Positions 16,342 to 24,523 of a stretch of DNA of 64,000 bases are shown in pieces. The position numbers and the translations under genes are program-made. The notes beneath the pieces are model-generated. The model saw nothing but the letters and a program-made list of their open reading frames with translations. It did no database searches and was not told the DNA's origin. Numbering within the stretch: the stretch's first letter is position 1; every line of letters begins with the position of its first letter. The stretch comes from Microbacterium sp. Leaf159. GTDB taxonomy: Bacteria > Actinomycetota > Actinomycetes > Actinomycetales > Microbacteriaceae. The stretch is taken from NCBI RefSeq assembly GCF_001423615.1, contig NZ_LMOU01000001.1:1837979-1901978 (forward strand), given 5' to 3'.

Positions 16342-16661
16342 CCGGATCGGCTCGACGGAGTTTGGTCCCGGCCCTCCCTCGCCCGAACGGGGAGGACCGG
16401 AGCAGCCGATTGAGAAGGTCCGCAAGCGTACCCACCCCCATGTGGGCGCTCAAGACCGAGAGAACTCGAGGGCACCGTCTGGTTCGACCGACGGAGAGCG
16501 GCAGACTGCGGCTCGTCGTGATCCCAGCGTATGGCGACGGGAGTTCTCACGCTCGTCGAGGCCCGACCGTTGACGCGGAGTCGCTCGACCTGCTACGCGC
16601 TCGATGTCCGCGTGTTCAGCTCGTGGCGACGGCCTGAGCCGACCCTCGATACGCTCGAACC
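16342..16661. other. 320-bp intergenic region with two hairpins, one with a C-rich loop
   Basis: No gene is supported. A hairpin at 16373-16395 (CCTCCC / GGGAGG) probably terminates the GntR gene. At 16425-16450 AGCG-TA-CCCA pairs with TGGG-CGCT around a loop CCCCCATG, i.e. a C-rich loop. The end of the region carries the -10 of the AEC gene. A small RNA here is possible but unproven. Confidence 0.5.
16650..16655 (+). promoter_or_regulatory. Leaderless-type -10 element for the AEC transporter gene
   Basis: TACGCT, 6 nt, ATG; no ribosome-binding site. Confidence 0.6.
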
Positions 16662-17582
16662 ATGCTCGAGACGCTCACCGGATTCGCCGTCGTGGGAGTC
16701 GCGATCGCCCTCGGCTATGTGCTCGGACGCATCGACCTGCTCGGCCCGCACGCCCGGCACGTGCTGGGCCGCCTCATCTTCTTCGTGCTCTCCCCTTTCC
16801 TGCTCTTCACGGTGCTCGCCCACGCCGACGCCAAGATGCTGTTCTCGGCGCTGCTGCCGGTCTCGGCGATCGCCGCCGTGTCGATCATCGCGGTCTACAC
16901 CCTCGTCGCGCGCCTCTGGTGGAAGCGCCCCGTCGGCGAGACGCTGATCGGCGCGCTGTCCGCCGGCCAGGTCAACTCGAACAACATCGGCATCCCGCTG
17001 TCGCTCTACCTGTTGGGCAGCGCCGCCTACCCCGCGCCCGTCGTGCTCATGCAGCTGCTGGTGTTCACGCCCATCTCGCTCACGATCCTCGACGCGGTCA
17101 CCAGCGACAGGGTCTCGCTGCGCAAGACGCTCGTGCGCACGGCGACGAACCCGATCATCATCGCCTCGCTGCTCGGGACCCTCGTCTCGGTACTCGGCGT
17201 CACGGTTCCCCCGATCGTCATGGAGCCCGCGCAGCTCATCGCCGACGCAGCGGTGCCGGTGCTGCTCATCAGCTACGGCATCTCCCTGCACGGCCAGCGG
17301 GTGCTCGGCGCTCCGGGCCACCGCCGGGACATCATCCTCGCGACAGTGCTCAAGCTCATCGCGATGCCTCTGATCGCGTGGGTCGTCGCGGAGTTCGCGT
17401 TCGGGCTGTCGTCGACCGAGGTGCTGATCGTGGTCATCCTCGCCGCCCTGCCGACGGCGCAGAACGTCTTCAACTACTCGCAGCGGTACGACATCGGCGA
17501 GACGATCTCGCGCGACACGGTGTTCCTCACGACGCTCGGATGCGTCCCGGTGCTGATCCTCATCATGTTCCTGCTGGGCTGA
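16662..17582 (+). CDS. AEC (auxin efflux carrier) family transporter
   Basis: 306 residues, about ten membrane helices in two repeats of five, as in the AEC/BART superfamily. Typical features are GQVNSNNIGIPLSLYLLG in the first half and LPTAQNVFNYSQRYD in the second. Family members move small organic anions such as malate or malonate; the substrate here is unknown. Predicted leaderless. Its 3' end overlaps the convergent DUF2071 gene by 20 bp. Confidence 0.9.
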   Translation: MLETLTGFAVVGVAIALGYVLGRIDLLGPHARHVLGRLIFFVLSPFLLFTVLAHADAKMLFSALLPVSAIAAVSIIAVYTLVARLWWKRPVGETLIGALSAGQVNSNNIGIPLSLYLLGSAAYPAPVVLMQLLVFTPISLTILDAVTSDRVSLRKTLVRTATNPIIIASLLGTLVSVLGVTVPPIVMEPAQLIADAAVPVLLISYGISLHGQRVLGAPGHRRDIILATVLKLIAMPLIAWVVAEFAFGLSSTEVLIVVILAALPTAQNVFNYSQRYDIGETISRDTVFLTTLGCVPVLILIMFLLG

Positions 17583-18297
17583 GCCTCTCGGCATCCGCAG
17601 ACCGCCGAGCGTCGGTCAGCACCAGCGGGAGATCCCGCATCACGACCACGCTGTCGAAGACCGCGGATCCCTGGGGAAGCGCGTCGAAGAACGATGACCG
17701 GAGGCGATGCAGCTGCGCGCCCTCGATCTTCCATTCCTCCGTCGACAGGGCCACCGGCTCCACGGTTCGGCCGTCGTGGCCCAGCGACCACCCGACGCGA
17801 CCCGCTCGGTAGAAGTCCGATGCCTCGTCGACAGAGGCGAAGACCCCGCTCGTCCACTCGCCGCCCACCTCGACGTCGGCATCGAGACTGTGCGCCCCCG
17901 CCTGCATCGTGAGGGCGTAGCGGTCGCCCGACTCCCGAATGCGGAATCGCGCTCTGCGATGGACCCCGGGGAACATCCGCCCGCCGAACAGGACCGGATG
18001 CCACGCCGAACTGTGCCGCTCGAAGATGAAGACGCCCTGCTCGACGCCCTCCGGCGCGTCCCACTCGACGGCGATCCGATGCGCGGCATTCTCGGAGCGA
18101 AGGCCCCACTGGCGATCGACCCAGCTCGGCCTGATCGATTCCAGCCCCAGTACGCAGACTCCGGCGAGCGCAGATCCGCCGACGATCTGCGGACGGAAGC
18201 CGTCGGGCAGGAGTGTTGCGGCGACCGCCGGGTCGACGCGGTAGCTGATGAGGAGTCGCCTGCGGAGCTGTGCTCGGACATCGCGGATGATCGACAT
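17563..18297 (-). CDS. DUF2071 family protein
   Basis: 244 residues, soluble, no signal peptide. The N-terminal LLISYRVDPAVAATLLPDGF and the central FERHSSAWHPVLFGGRMFPG fit the DUF2071 (acetoacetate decarboxylase-like fold) family. No catalytic role is established. Convergent with the AEC transporter gene with a 20-bp tail overlap; divergent from the next membrane protein gene. Confidence 0.85.
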   Translation of the reverse strand: MSIIRDVRAQLRRRLLISYRVDPAVAATLLPDGFRPQIVGGSALAGVCVLGLESIRPSWVDRQWGLRSENAAHRIAVEWDAPEGVEQGVFIFERHSSAWHPVLFGGRMFPGVHRRARFRIRESGDRYALTMQAGAHSLDADVEVGGEWTSGVFASVDEASDFYRAGRVGWSLGHDGRTVEPVALSTEEWKIEGAQLHRLRSSFFDALPQGSAVFDSVVVMRDLPLVLTDARRSADAERLSPAGT

Positions 18298-18357
18298 GTT
18301 CCGAATCTAGCACTGTAGCTAAATTCCTCCAAGGGTTCGCCCGCGACACCCGCCCCG

Positions 18358-18363
18358 TAGGTT
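18358..18363 (+). promoter_or_regulatory. Leaderless-type -10 element
   Basis: TAGGTT, 6 nt (ggacgc), GTG start of the following gene. Confidence 0.6.
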
Positions 18364-18369
18364 GGACGC

Positions 18370-18873
18370 GTGGACAACCCGCTCTTCTTCATCGTGCTGA
18401 TCGTCGCCGTCATCGTGCTGGCGATCTTCCTGCCCAGATGGGTCCGGCGGTCGAGCCGGTCAGCCGGAGAGCGCACCGAGCAGCGCGTCACCGCATCCCG
18501 CCTCGAAGAGATCCTCGGTGAGCTCGGCTCCACGGTGGTGCTTCACGCGCCAGAACCCGTCGCGCGGGAGATCGTCGACGGCGTCGCACTGCAGCAGCCC
18601 CGCAAGTTCACCGTGCTTCCGGACGGCGCCTACGGCATCCGATTCGTCGAATCCGACGACTCCCTCATCCGCCTCGTCGAGGACCAGGACGGCACTCGCG
18701 TGCAGATCGAACGGTTCCGGGAGTACCTCGGCAAGCCGCAGACCACGGAGTTCTGGGCGGACCTGCGCTCCCGGGTCGCCTCCGCGGCGAGCGCCCGCGG
18801 CGTCGCGACCACCGCGGGGCCCGCACTGCGGCACCGCCGTGACGATGCCACCGGCACCTGGTCGCTCGAGTAA
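18370..18873 (+). CDS. Membrane-anchored protein of unknown function
   Basis: 167 residues: one N-terminal helix (~5-22, LFFIVLIVAVIVLAIFL) followed by basic residues, then a ~125-residue cytoplasmic domain with no motif I recognise. The domain alternates strands and helices. GTG start at leaderless spacing from TAGGTT. It precedes the DivIVA-like gene by 150 bp but has a separate promoter. Confidence 0.75.
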   Translation: MDNPLFFIVLIVAVIVLAIFLPRWVRRSSRSAGERTEQRVTASRLEEILGELGSTVVLHAPEPVAREIVDGVALQQPRKFTVLPDGAYGIRFVESDDSLIRLVEDQDGTRVQIERFREYLGKPQTTEFWADLRSRVASAASARGVATTAGPALRHRRDDATGTWSLE

Positions 18874-18913
18874 GTCCCTGCCAGGACCGGGTGCATCTCA
18901 CAGCCGTCGCAAC

Positions 18914-18919
18914 TAGGCT
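18914..18919 (+). promoter_or_regulatory. -10 element for the DivIVA-like gene
   Basis: TAGGCT, about 106 nt before the ATG, giving a leader of ~100 nt; GGAAAGG serves as ribosome-binding site. Confidence 0.45.
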
Positions 18920-19025
18920 GTGGTATTGCCGATGACGCCCCGACCAGCCCTGCAGCCGGACAGCGACGGCACCACTTCTCATCACAGCTCTCAGTCCCTG
19001 TGACCTGCGCCGGAAAGGCTGACCC

Positions 19026-20465
19026 ATGAGTGCATCACCCGACAACGACCGCACCCCCGACTTCTTCGACAAGCTGATCGAAGAGACTCCCCGCGAGAAC
19101 CCGCGCGAGCAGTCCGGCTTCACCGCCTCGTTCCGCGGCTACGACAAGGCGGAGGTCGACTCGGCTCTCAGCACGCTGCGCAACCAGCTGCAGCAGGCGA
19201 AGGCCGACCTCGCCGCGACAGAGGCGCGTCATGAGGATGCCGTCGAGGCCCTCCGCGACGAGGAGCGCATCGCCCGCGAAGACCTCGAGGCCGAGCTGCT
19301 CGCCGCCAAGGCGAAGGCCGTCGAGACCGAGGCGCAGGTCGCCACCCTCACCAACGAACTCGTCGACACCCCCCGGGCCGACGGCCAGGAAGCGCCGTCC
19401 CGCGAGCAGTTCGAAGCCATCCTCCGCGTCGCCGAGGAGCAGGCGAACGTGCTCATCCAGAACGCCGCGGTGCAGGCCGACCGCCTGATGGCCGCCGCTC
19501 GCGAAGAGGTCACGACGCGGCGGGCCGAGGCCGACGCCGACGTCACGCGCATCATCGCGCAGGCGCAACACGACGCCGATCAGGTGCGCCTCAAGATCGA
19601 CACGGAGTACACCTCACACGAGGCCACGCTTGAGCGCGAGGCTGCGCACGCAGCCGAGAAGGTGCACCAGGCGACGCAGGAGGCCACGGCCATCCGCACA
19701 GAGGCCGAGAAGGGCGCAGCCGCGCTGCGCTCCCTCGTCACACGCGAGACCACACAGCTGCGCGCGGACGCCGAGCGCGAGGTGCGCGAGATGAACGCCC
19801 GCGTGCTCGAGTTCGAAGAGACCCTCACGCGCCGTCAGGACGACGCACAGCAGGAGTTCCTGGTGCTGCACAACCAGGCCGTCGCCCACGCCGAGCGCAT
19901 CACCACCGACGCGAACGAGCAGGTCGCCGCATCGCTCGATCACGCACAGCGCATCTCGGGCAAGGCCGACGACTACGAGCGCCTGATGCGCTCACAGGCA
20001 CAGACCATCGAAGCGGATGCTCAGGTGCGGGCGCGCGACACCCTCGACCGCGCTCGCGTGAAGTCGCAGAAGATCGTCGACTCCGTCACGAGCCACACCT
20101 CCACGGTGCTGCGCGATGCCGAGGACCAGGCCAGGCAGCTGCGCTGGCAGCAGCAGCAGCTCGCCAGCTTCATGGCCGAGGTGCGCGAGCTTATCCGCCC
20201 CGACGGCATCTTCAGCGATGAGGCGCCGACCCTCGGAACCGTCGCGACCGCAGCGGACGCCGAGGAGGACGCCGACCTCGACACCGTCGACGCCGAGCTG
20301 ATCGACGACACCGAGGCCGACGACACGGATGCGACCGATGAGCCGGCGTCGGAGTTCCGCGGCGACGAGGCGCTGGACGACGAGCTCCTCGACGACGATG
20401 CGGAGACCATCGACGGCAAGATCACGATCGAGGTCGTCGAGTCCGACGAGAAGGCCTCGCGCTGA
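19026..20465 (+). CDS. DivIVA-like coiled-coil protein with acidic tail
   Basis: 479 residues. Residues ~33-60 (SGFTASFRGYDKAEVDSALS) match the DivIVA N-terminal motif, followed by ~330 residues of Ala/Glu/Gln/Arg-rich coiled coil and a very acidic, disordered tail (~400-479). The layout resembles polar-growth scaffold proteins of actinobacteria (DivIVA/Scy type) rather than canonical Wag31, which is shorter. Likely a cytoskeletal scaffold for wall growth. It is a single-gene unit closed by an unusual perfect palindrome. Confidence 0.82.
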   Translation: MSASPDNDRTPDFFDKLIEETPRENPREQSGFTASFRGYDKAEVDSALSTLRNQLQQAKADLAATEARHEDAVEALRDEERIAREDLEAELLAAKAKAVETEAQVATLTNELVDTPRADGQEAPSREQFEAILRVAEEQANVLIQNAAVQADRLMAAAREEVTTRRAEADADVTRIIAQAQHDADQVRLKIDTEYTSHEATLEREAAHAAEKVHQATQEATAIRTEAEKGAAALRSLVTRETTQLRADAEREVREMNARVLEFEETLTRRQDDAQQEFLVLHNQAVAHAERITTDANEQVAASLDHAQRISGKADDYERLMRSQAQTIEADAQVRARDTLDRARVKSQKIVDSVTSHTSTVLRDAEDQARQLRWQQQQLASFMAEVRELIRPDGIFSDEAPTLGTVATAADAEEDADLDTVDAELIDDTEADDTDATDEPASEFRGDEALDDELLDDDAETIDGKITIEVVESDEKASR

Positions 20466-20482
20466 GCATCCTCTCCTGACTG

Positions 20483-20528
20483 ACGGAACGGGGGCGTGGG
20501 CGGATATCCGCCCACGCCCCCGTTCCGT
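20483..20528. terminator. 46-bp perfect palindrome terminator
   Basis: Two 23-base arms, centre GGAT|ATCC, with no mismatch and no spacer. It folds into a very stable G/C hairpin without T-run directly after the DivIVA-like gene. Confidence 0.75.
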
Positions 20529-20578
20529 TGTCCGCCCACCGGCTATCGCTCCGGCCCTTCAGCGGGCACGCTGTACCT

Positions 20579-21490
20579 ATGACAGACAGCGTGATCGAGG
20601 TGCGGGACCTCCGCAAAGAGTACGGCGGCGCCGTCGCGGTCGACGGCATCAGCTTCGACATCCGCCGCGGAGAGACCTTCGCCCTTCTCGGCCCGAACGG
20701 CGCGGGCAAGTCGACGACCATCGAGATCCTCGAGGGCTATCGGCACCGCACCTCCGGTGACGTGCGTGTGCTCGGGGTCGATCCCCAGCGCGGCGGTCTG
20801 TCGTGGAAGGCTCGACTCGGAATCGTGCTGCAGTCCACCGGCGAGGCCGGGAACTTCACCGTGCGCGAATTGCTCACCGAGTTCGCCGGGTACTACCCCG
20901 ACCCTCGCTCGGTCGACGAGGTGATCGCCGCAGTGGGGCTCGAGCACAAGCAGCGATCGAGAGCGGGCAAGCTGTCGGGCGGTCAGCAACGACGCCTCGA
21001 CGTCGCTCTCGGGATCATCGGCCGACCCGAGCTGCTGTTCCTCGATGAGCCGACGACAGGCTTCGACCCCGAGGCGCGGCAGCAGTTCTGGCAGCTCATC
21101 CGCACCCTGAAGGCGGAGGGCACCAGCATCCTGCTGACGACCCACTACCTCGACGAGGCGGCGCGTCTGGGCGATCGAGCTGCGGTGATCACGGACGGTC
21201 GGATCGTGGCCATCGGTCGGATCGATGAGATCGGCGGACCCGAGGCGCGCACGCCGATGGTGCGATGGAGGGATGCCGCTGGCGTGCGCCATGAACAGCG
21301 CACCACCACTCCCGGCGCTGTCGTCTCCGAGCTTCAGCGTGCCGGCGGCGAGCCGGACAGCCTCGAGGTCGTGCGCCCCACGCTGGAGGACATCTACCTC
21401 GGCCTCATCCGCGAGCACGGATCCGAATCCGAATCCGAATCCGATCCGACGCCGGATGACCTGCGGGCAGATGTGACGGAGTCCGCATGA
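20579..21490 (+). CDS. ABC transporter ATP-binding protein (drug/daunorubicin exporter type)
   Basis: 303 residues. Walker A GPNGAGKS (~43-50), Q-loop LQSTGE, signature LSGGQQRRLDVAL (~135-147), Walker B LLFLDEPTTGFDP and switch His in TTHYLDEA are all intact. A DrrA-like C-terminal extension (~220-303) follows with a short Glu-Ser repeat near the end. ATG 20579 is chosen because it starts the ATPase fold; frames further upstream read into the terminator. It overlaps the permease gene by 4 bp (ATGA). Confidence 0.93.
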   Translation: MTDSVIEVRDLRKEYGGAVAVDGISFDIRRGETFALLGPNGAGKSTTIEILEGYRHRTSGDVRVLGVDPQRGGLSWKARLGIVLQSTGEAGNFTVRELLTEFAGYYPDPRSVDEVIAAVGLEHKQRSRAGKLSGGQQRRLDVALGIIGRPELLFLDEPTTGFDPEARQQFWQLIRTLKAEGTSILLTTHYLDEAARLGDRAAVITDGRIVAIGRIDEIGGPEARTPMVRWRDAAGVRHEQRTTTPGAVVSELQRAGGEPDSLEVVRPTLEDIYLGLIREHGSESESESDPTPDDLRADVTESA

Positions 21491-22317
21491 GCGCCACGAC
21501 CGCCACCCAGGGTTTCGGGCTCGCGCGGACCATCCGCCTCGGTGTCCGCCGCATCCCGTTCGAACTGCGTCAGTACTTCCGCGCCAGCGATCAGGTCTTC
21601 TTCACCTTCCTGTTCCCGACGCTGATGTACCTCATCTTCGCGACGATCTTCACGGGCGACATCGGAGAGGGAGCCGACAAGATCAGCATGGCGACCTACT
21701 ACCTTCCGGGTCTCGTGGCGGGAGGCATCTTCCTGTCGGGCATGCAGGGACTGTCGATCGAGATCGCAGTGGAGAAGAGCGACGGCACCCTCAAGAGGCT
21801 GGGCAGCACTCCGATCTCACCCGCCACGTACTTCATCGGCAAGATCGGCGAGGTCTTCGTCACCGCCATCCTGCAGATCACGCTCCTCCTGGTCGTCGCA
21901 GTCGTCCTGTATCAGGTGGAGCTGCCTTCCGACGCCGAGGCCTGGGGGCGCTTCGCCTGGGTCTTCGTGCTCGGGCTGCTCTCGTGCACTCTCCTCGGCA
22001 TCGCACTGTCGGCCGTGCCACGATCCGGAAAGACCGCCTCTGCGGTGGTGATCCCGGTCGTGCTGCTGCTGCAGTTCATCTCCGGCGTCTACATCGCCTT
22101 CACCGCACTGCCGGAGTGGCTGCAGAACGTCGCTGCGGTCTTCCCCCTGAAATGGATGGCTCAGGGGATGCGCGCGGCGATCCTGCCCGAGTCGTTCTCG
22201 GCGGCCGAGCCGAGCGGATCGTGGGAGCTCGGCCTCGTGGCGATCGCCCTCACCGCATGGCTCGTGGCGGGTTTCATCCTCAGTCGTGCGACGTTCCGCT
22301 GGATCAGGCGCAACTGA
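21487..22317 (+). CDS. ABC-2 type transporter permease
   Basis: 276 residues, six predicted membrane helices, with the ABC-2 pattern of an amphipathic N-terminus followed by FFTFLFPTLMYLIFATIF and the central LKRLGSTPISPATYFIGKIG cytoplasmic loop. Partner of the ATP-binding protein, with coupled start. The pair probably exports a hydrophobic compound or contributes drug tolerance; the substrate cannot be read from sequence. A terminator hairpin follows directly. Confidence 0.9.
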   Translation: MSATTATQGFGLARTIRLGVRRIPFELRQYFRASDQVFFTFLFPTLMYLIFATIFTGDIGEGADKISMATYYLPGLVAGGIFLSGMQGLSIEIAVEKSDGTLKRLGSTPISPATYFIGKIGEVFVTAILQITLLLVVAVVLYQVELPSDAEAWGRFAWVFVLGLLSCTLLGIALSAVPRSGKTASAVVIPVVLLLQFISGVYIAFTALPEWLQNVAAVFPLKWMAQGMRAAILPESFSAAEPSGSWELGLVAIALTAWLVAGFILSRATFRWIRRN

Positions 22318-22329
22318 CTCCCCGGCACG

Positions 22330-22363
22330 CGAACGGCCCCATCCCGGAGGATGGGGCCGTTCG
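22330..22363. terminator. Hairpin terminator between ABC permease and desaturase
   Basis: 15-bp perfect arms (22330-22344 and 22349-22363) around a 4-nt loop (cgga) between convergent genes. Confidence 0.8.
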
Positions 22364-22395
22364 ATGCGTGGGACGGCTTCGATGCCGTCAGAGCT

Positions 22396-23559
22396 CTACG
22401 CGCGGACGAACTGCGCGGCTGCGGGGCAGTCGAACGGATCGGCGCCCGCGGCGAGACCGACGCGGTTGAGGTACTGGATGACGATCGCGTACGACCGGCC
22501 GAGGCTGGTCTCGGTGTACGGCACGTTGTTGGCCGCACAGTAGTCGCGGACGACCTCGCGGGCCTTCGAGAGGTGCGGGCGGGGCATGTTCGGGAACAGG
22601 TGGTGCTCGACCTGGTAGTTGAGTCCGCCCATGAGCCAGGTGGCCCACCATCCGCCGCGGATGTTGCGCGAGGTGCGCACCTGCTTCGAGAAGAAGTCGA
22701 GGCGAGCGCTCGGGTCGATGATCGGCATGCCCTTGTGGTTCGGCGCGAACGACGCGCCCATGTAGACGCCGAAGACGGCCATCTGCACGCCCATGAAGGC
22801 GAAGGCCATACCGAGCGGCAGCATCAGGAAGACCGGGACGAGCACGATCGCGAAGCGCAGGGCGATGAGGCCGAGCTCGATCCAGCGCCCCTTGGCCTTC
22901 TTGCTGGTGACCAGGTGCTTGACGCCGAGGTAGTGGAGGTTCAGGCCCTCGAGGGTGAGCAGCGGGAAGAACAGCCAACCCTGCTTGCGAGTGATCAGGC
23001 GGATCAGACCGCGCGACTGCGCAGCATCCGTCTCGAGGAACGAGATGGTGTCGACCTCGATGTCGGGGTCCTTGCCGACCTGGTTCGGGTTCCCGTGGTG
23101 CTTCGTGTGCTTCGAGTCCCACCAGGAATAGCTGATGCCGACGACACCGGCGGCCAGGATGCGGGCGAGACGGAAGTTCGCGGGACCCGAGGAGAGGATC
23201 TGGCGGTGGGCTGCCTCATGGGCGAGGAACGCCACCTGCGTGAGGATGATGCCCAGCGCTCCGGCCATCAGCAGCTGGAACCAGCTGTCACCGAGGAGGA
23301 TGAAGCCGGTGATGACTCCACCGAGCGCCACGGCGAGGCCGGCGGCGACGAAGATGTAGAACCAGCCGGCGCGCTGCAGCAGGCCGGTCTCGCGGATGAC
23401 CTGCGACACCTGCTTGTAGGCGTGGGTCATCGGGGGGATGTCTGCATTGCCCGAATACGTCTGACGTACCGGTCCGAGAACTGCGTCGGTCTTTTCGACC
23501 TGTGAAATGGAGATGTTGCTCTCCCGTCGATCGGAGCCCTTGAGCTGTGGAAAGCCCAA
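22396..23559 (-). CDS. Membrane fatty acid desaturase (acyl-CoA/acyl-lipid type)
   Basis: Up to 387 residues. Three His boxes are intact: HEAAH (~112), HTKHHGN (~150) and QVEHHLFP (~316), with four membrane helices between. Members insert a double bond in fatty acyl chains using a di-iron centre, adjusting membrane fluidity. The start is uncertain: the longest frame begins with TTG at 23559, and an ATG exists only at 23430, inside the conserved region. A GGGAG sits 6 nt before an ATC at 23514, from which the protein would begin (M)SISQVEKTD. Promoter TAGGTT lies about 30 bp upstream of the TTG. Confidence 0.88.
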   Translation of the reverse strand: MGFPQLKGSDRRESNISISQVEKTDAVLGPVRQTYSGNADIPPMTHAYKQVSQVIRETGLLQRAGWFYIFVAAGLAVALGGVITGFILLGDSWFQLLMAGALGIILTQVAFLAHEAAHRQILSSGPANFRLARILAAGVVGISYSWWDSKHTKHHGNPNQVGKDPDIEVDTISFLETDAAQSRGLIRLITRKQGWLFFPLLTLEGLNLHYLGVKHLVTSKKAKGRWIELGLIALRFAIVLVPVFLMLPLGMAFAFMGVQMAVFGVYMGASFAPNHKGMPIIDPSARLDFFSKQVRTSRNIRGGWWATWLMGGLNYQVEHHLFPNMPRPHLSKAREVVRDYCAANNVPYTETSLGRSYAIVIQYLNRVGLAAGADPFDCPAAAQFVRA

Positions 23560-23662
23560 GGCAGATCGCCGAACGCTTACCTCAACCTAACCCCCCGCAC
23601 ATGCGCTGTGGGGAATACGTCGCGGACTCTGTGACGACTCTGTGTGACGTCACAGGCGATGG

Positions 23663-23959
23663 TCAGGCGCGCGCTCGATGCGGGCCGCGCCGCAGCACCT
23701 GACGCAGCCTCCGCGAGAATGCCGACGGGCGGCGTTCCGGCGTGTTCGCGCCCTCGAGGGCGTCGCGGGCGTCGTCGAGGGACTCGAACGAGCCGAGATC
23801 GGTGCCCCGCTGGTCGCGGGCGAGGTGGGTGGTGCCGTCGAACTCGACGAATCCGGCGAACTCGCCGGCTCGGGTCGCGACGTGCACGTCGGTGTCGGCC
23901 TGTTTCCAGGTCAACGGGTCAGAAGGCGGAAAAGTGGTCGTACTCATGGTGATACTCAT
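23663..23959 (-). CDS. Small protein of unknown function
   Basis: 98 residues if started at ATG 23959 (94 from ATG 23947). No membrane segment or signal peptide. The middle FDGTTHLARDQRGTDLGSFESLDDA suggests a small beta-rich domain; the tail is very basic (RRLRQVLRRGPHRARA). I do not recognise the family. Neither start has a strong ribosome-binding site. Codon usage is normal for the window, so I consider it real but of moderate certainty. Confidence 0.55.
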   Translation of the reverse strand: MSITMSTTTFPPSDPLTWKQADTDVHVATRAGEFAGFVEFDGTTHLARDQRGTDLGSFESLDDARDALEGANTPERRPSAFSRRLRQVLRRGPHRARA

Positions 23960-24106
23960 TGCTGTGTGACGGGCGCGCGCTGTCGCGGCCCGCAAGATGA
24001 TGAGATCGAGGGCGGATGCCGCGCGCATCGATGCGCTTGGTCCGTGATGGCCCTGATCAGTGGCTTCGTGGTGGCCTAGAGGGGGGCCAGAACACACGCT
24101 GCACCA

Positions 24107-24520
24107 TCAGCTTAGCAGATCGGCATCCACAGGGCGAGGATCAGTTTCCGCGGGCATCCAGACGCGACGCGGATGGCCGGACGATCCGGCGATCACCCAG
24201 GCGCCGGCAGGAGCACCGGCGTCGTCGACGGATGCTTCCGGTCGCGGGGCAGCGACCTCGGCGGTCTCGGCCGCGGCCCATGCCTCCCGGATGATGCGCC
24301 GAGGGTCGTACTGCCGAGGGTCGAGGGCCGTCCAGTCCTGTCGGATCGTCGCGACCCCGGTCTCCTGCTCGGCGCGACGGGTGGCATCGCCCGCGAGCAC
24401 GGTGAGCCGCCGGATCAGCGCGCCGACCCTCCCCGCGTACTCCGGAAGACGGCGGGGACCGATGATCACCGCGGCCAGCAGGGCGACCAGGAACAGCTTC
24501 TCGATCGTGAGTCCGAACAT
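24107..24520 (-). CDS. tatB: Sec-independent protein translocase subunit TatB-like
   Basis: 137 residues. One N-terminal helix (MFGLTIEKLFLVALLAAVII) followed by GPRRLPEYAGRVGALIRRL, the TatA/B hinge and amphipathic helix; Glu at residue 7 and the longer length point to TatB rather than TatA. The remaining tail is Ala/Pro-rich and variable. TatB with TatC recognises twin-Arg signal peptides. It begins 3 bp after the tatC stop as the last gene of the dioxygenase-tatA-tatC-tatB unit. Confidence 0.85.
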   Translation of the reverse strand: MFGLTIEKLFLVALLAAVIIGPRRLPEYAGRVGALIRRLTVLAGDATRRAEQETGVATIRQDWTALDPRQYDPRRIIREAWAAAETAEVAAPRPEASVDDAGAPAGAWVIAGSSGHPRRVWMPAETDPRPVDADLLS

Positions 24521-24523
24521 CGG

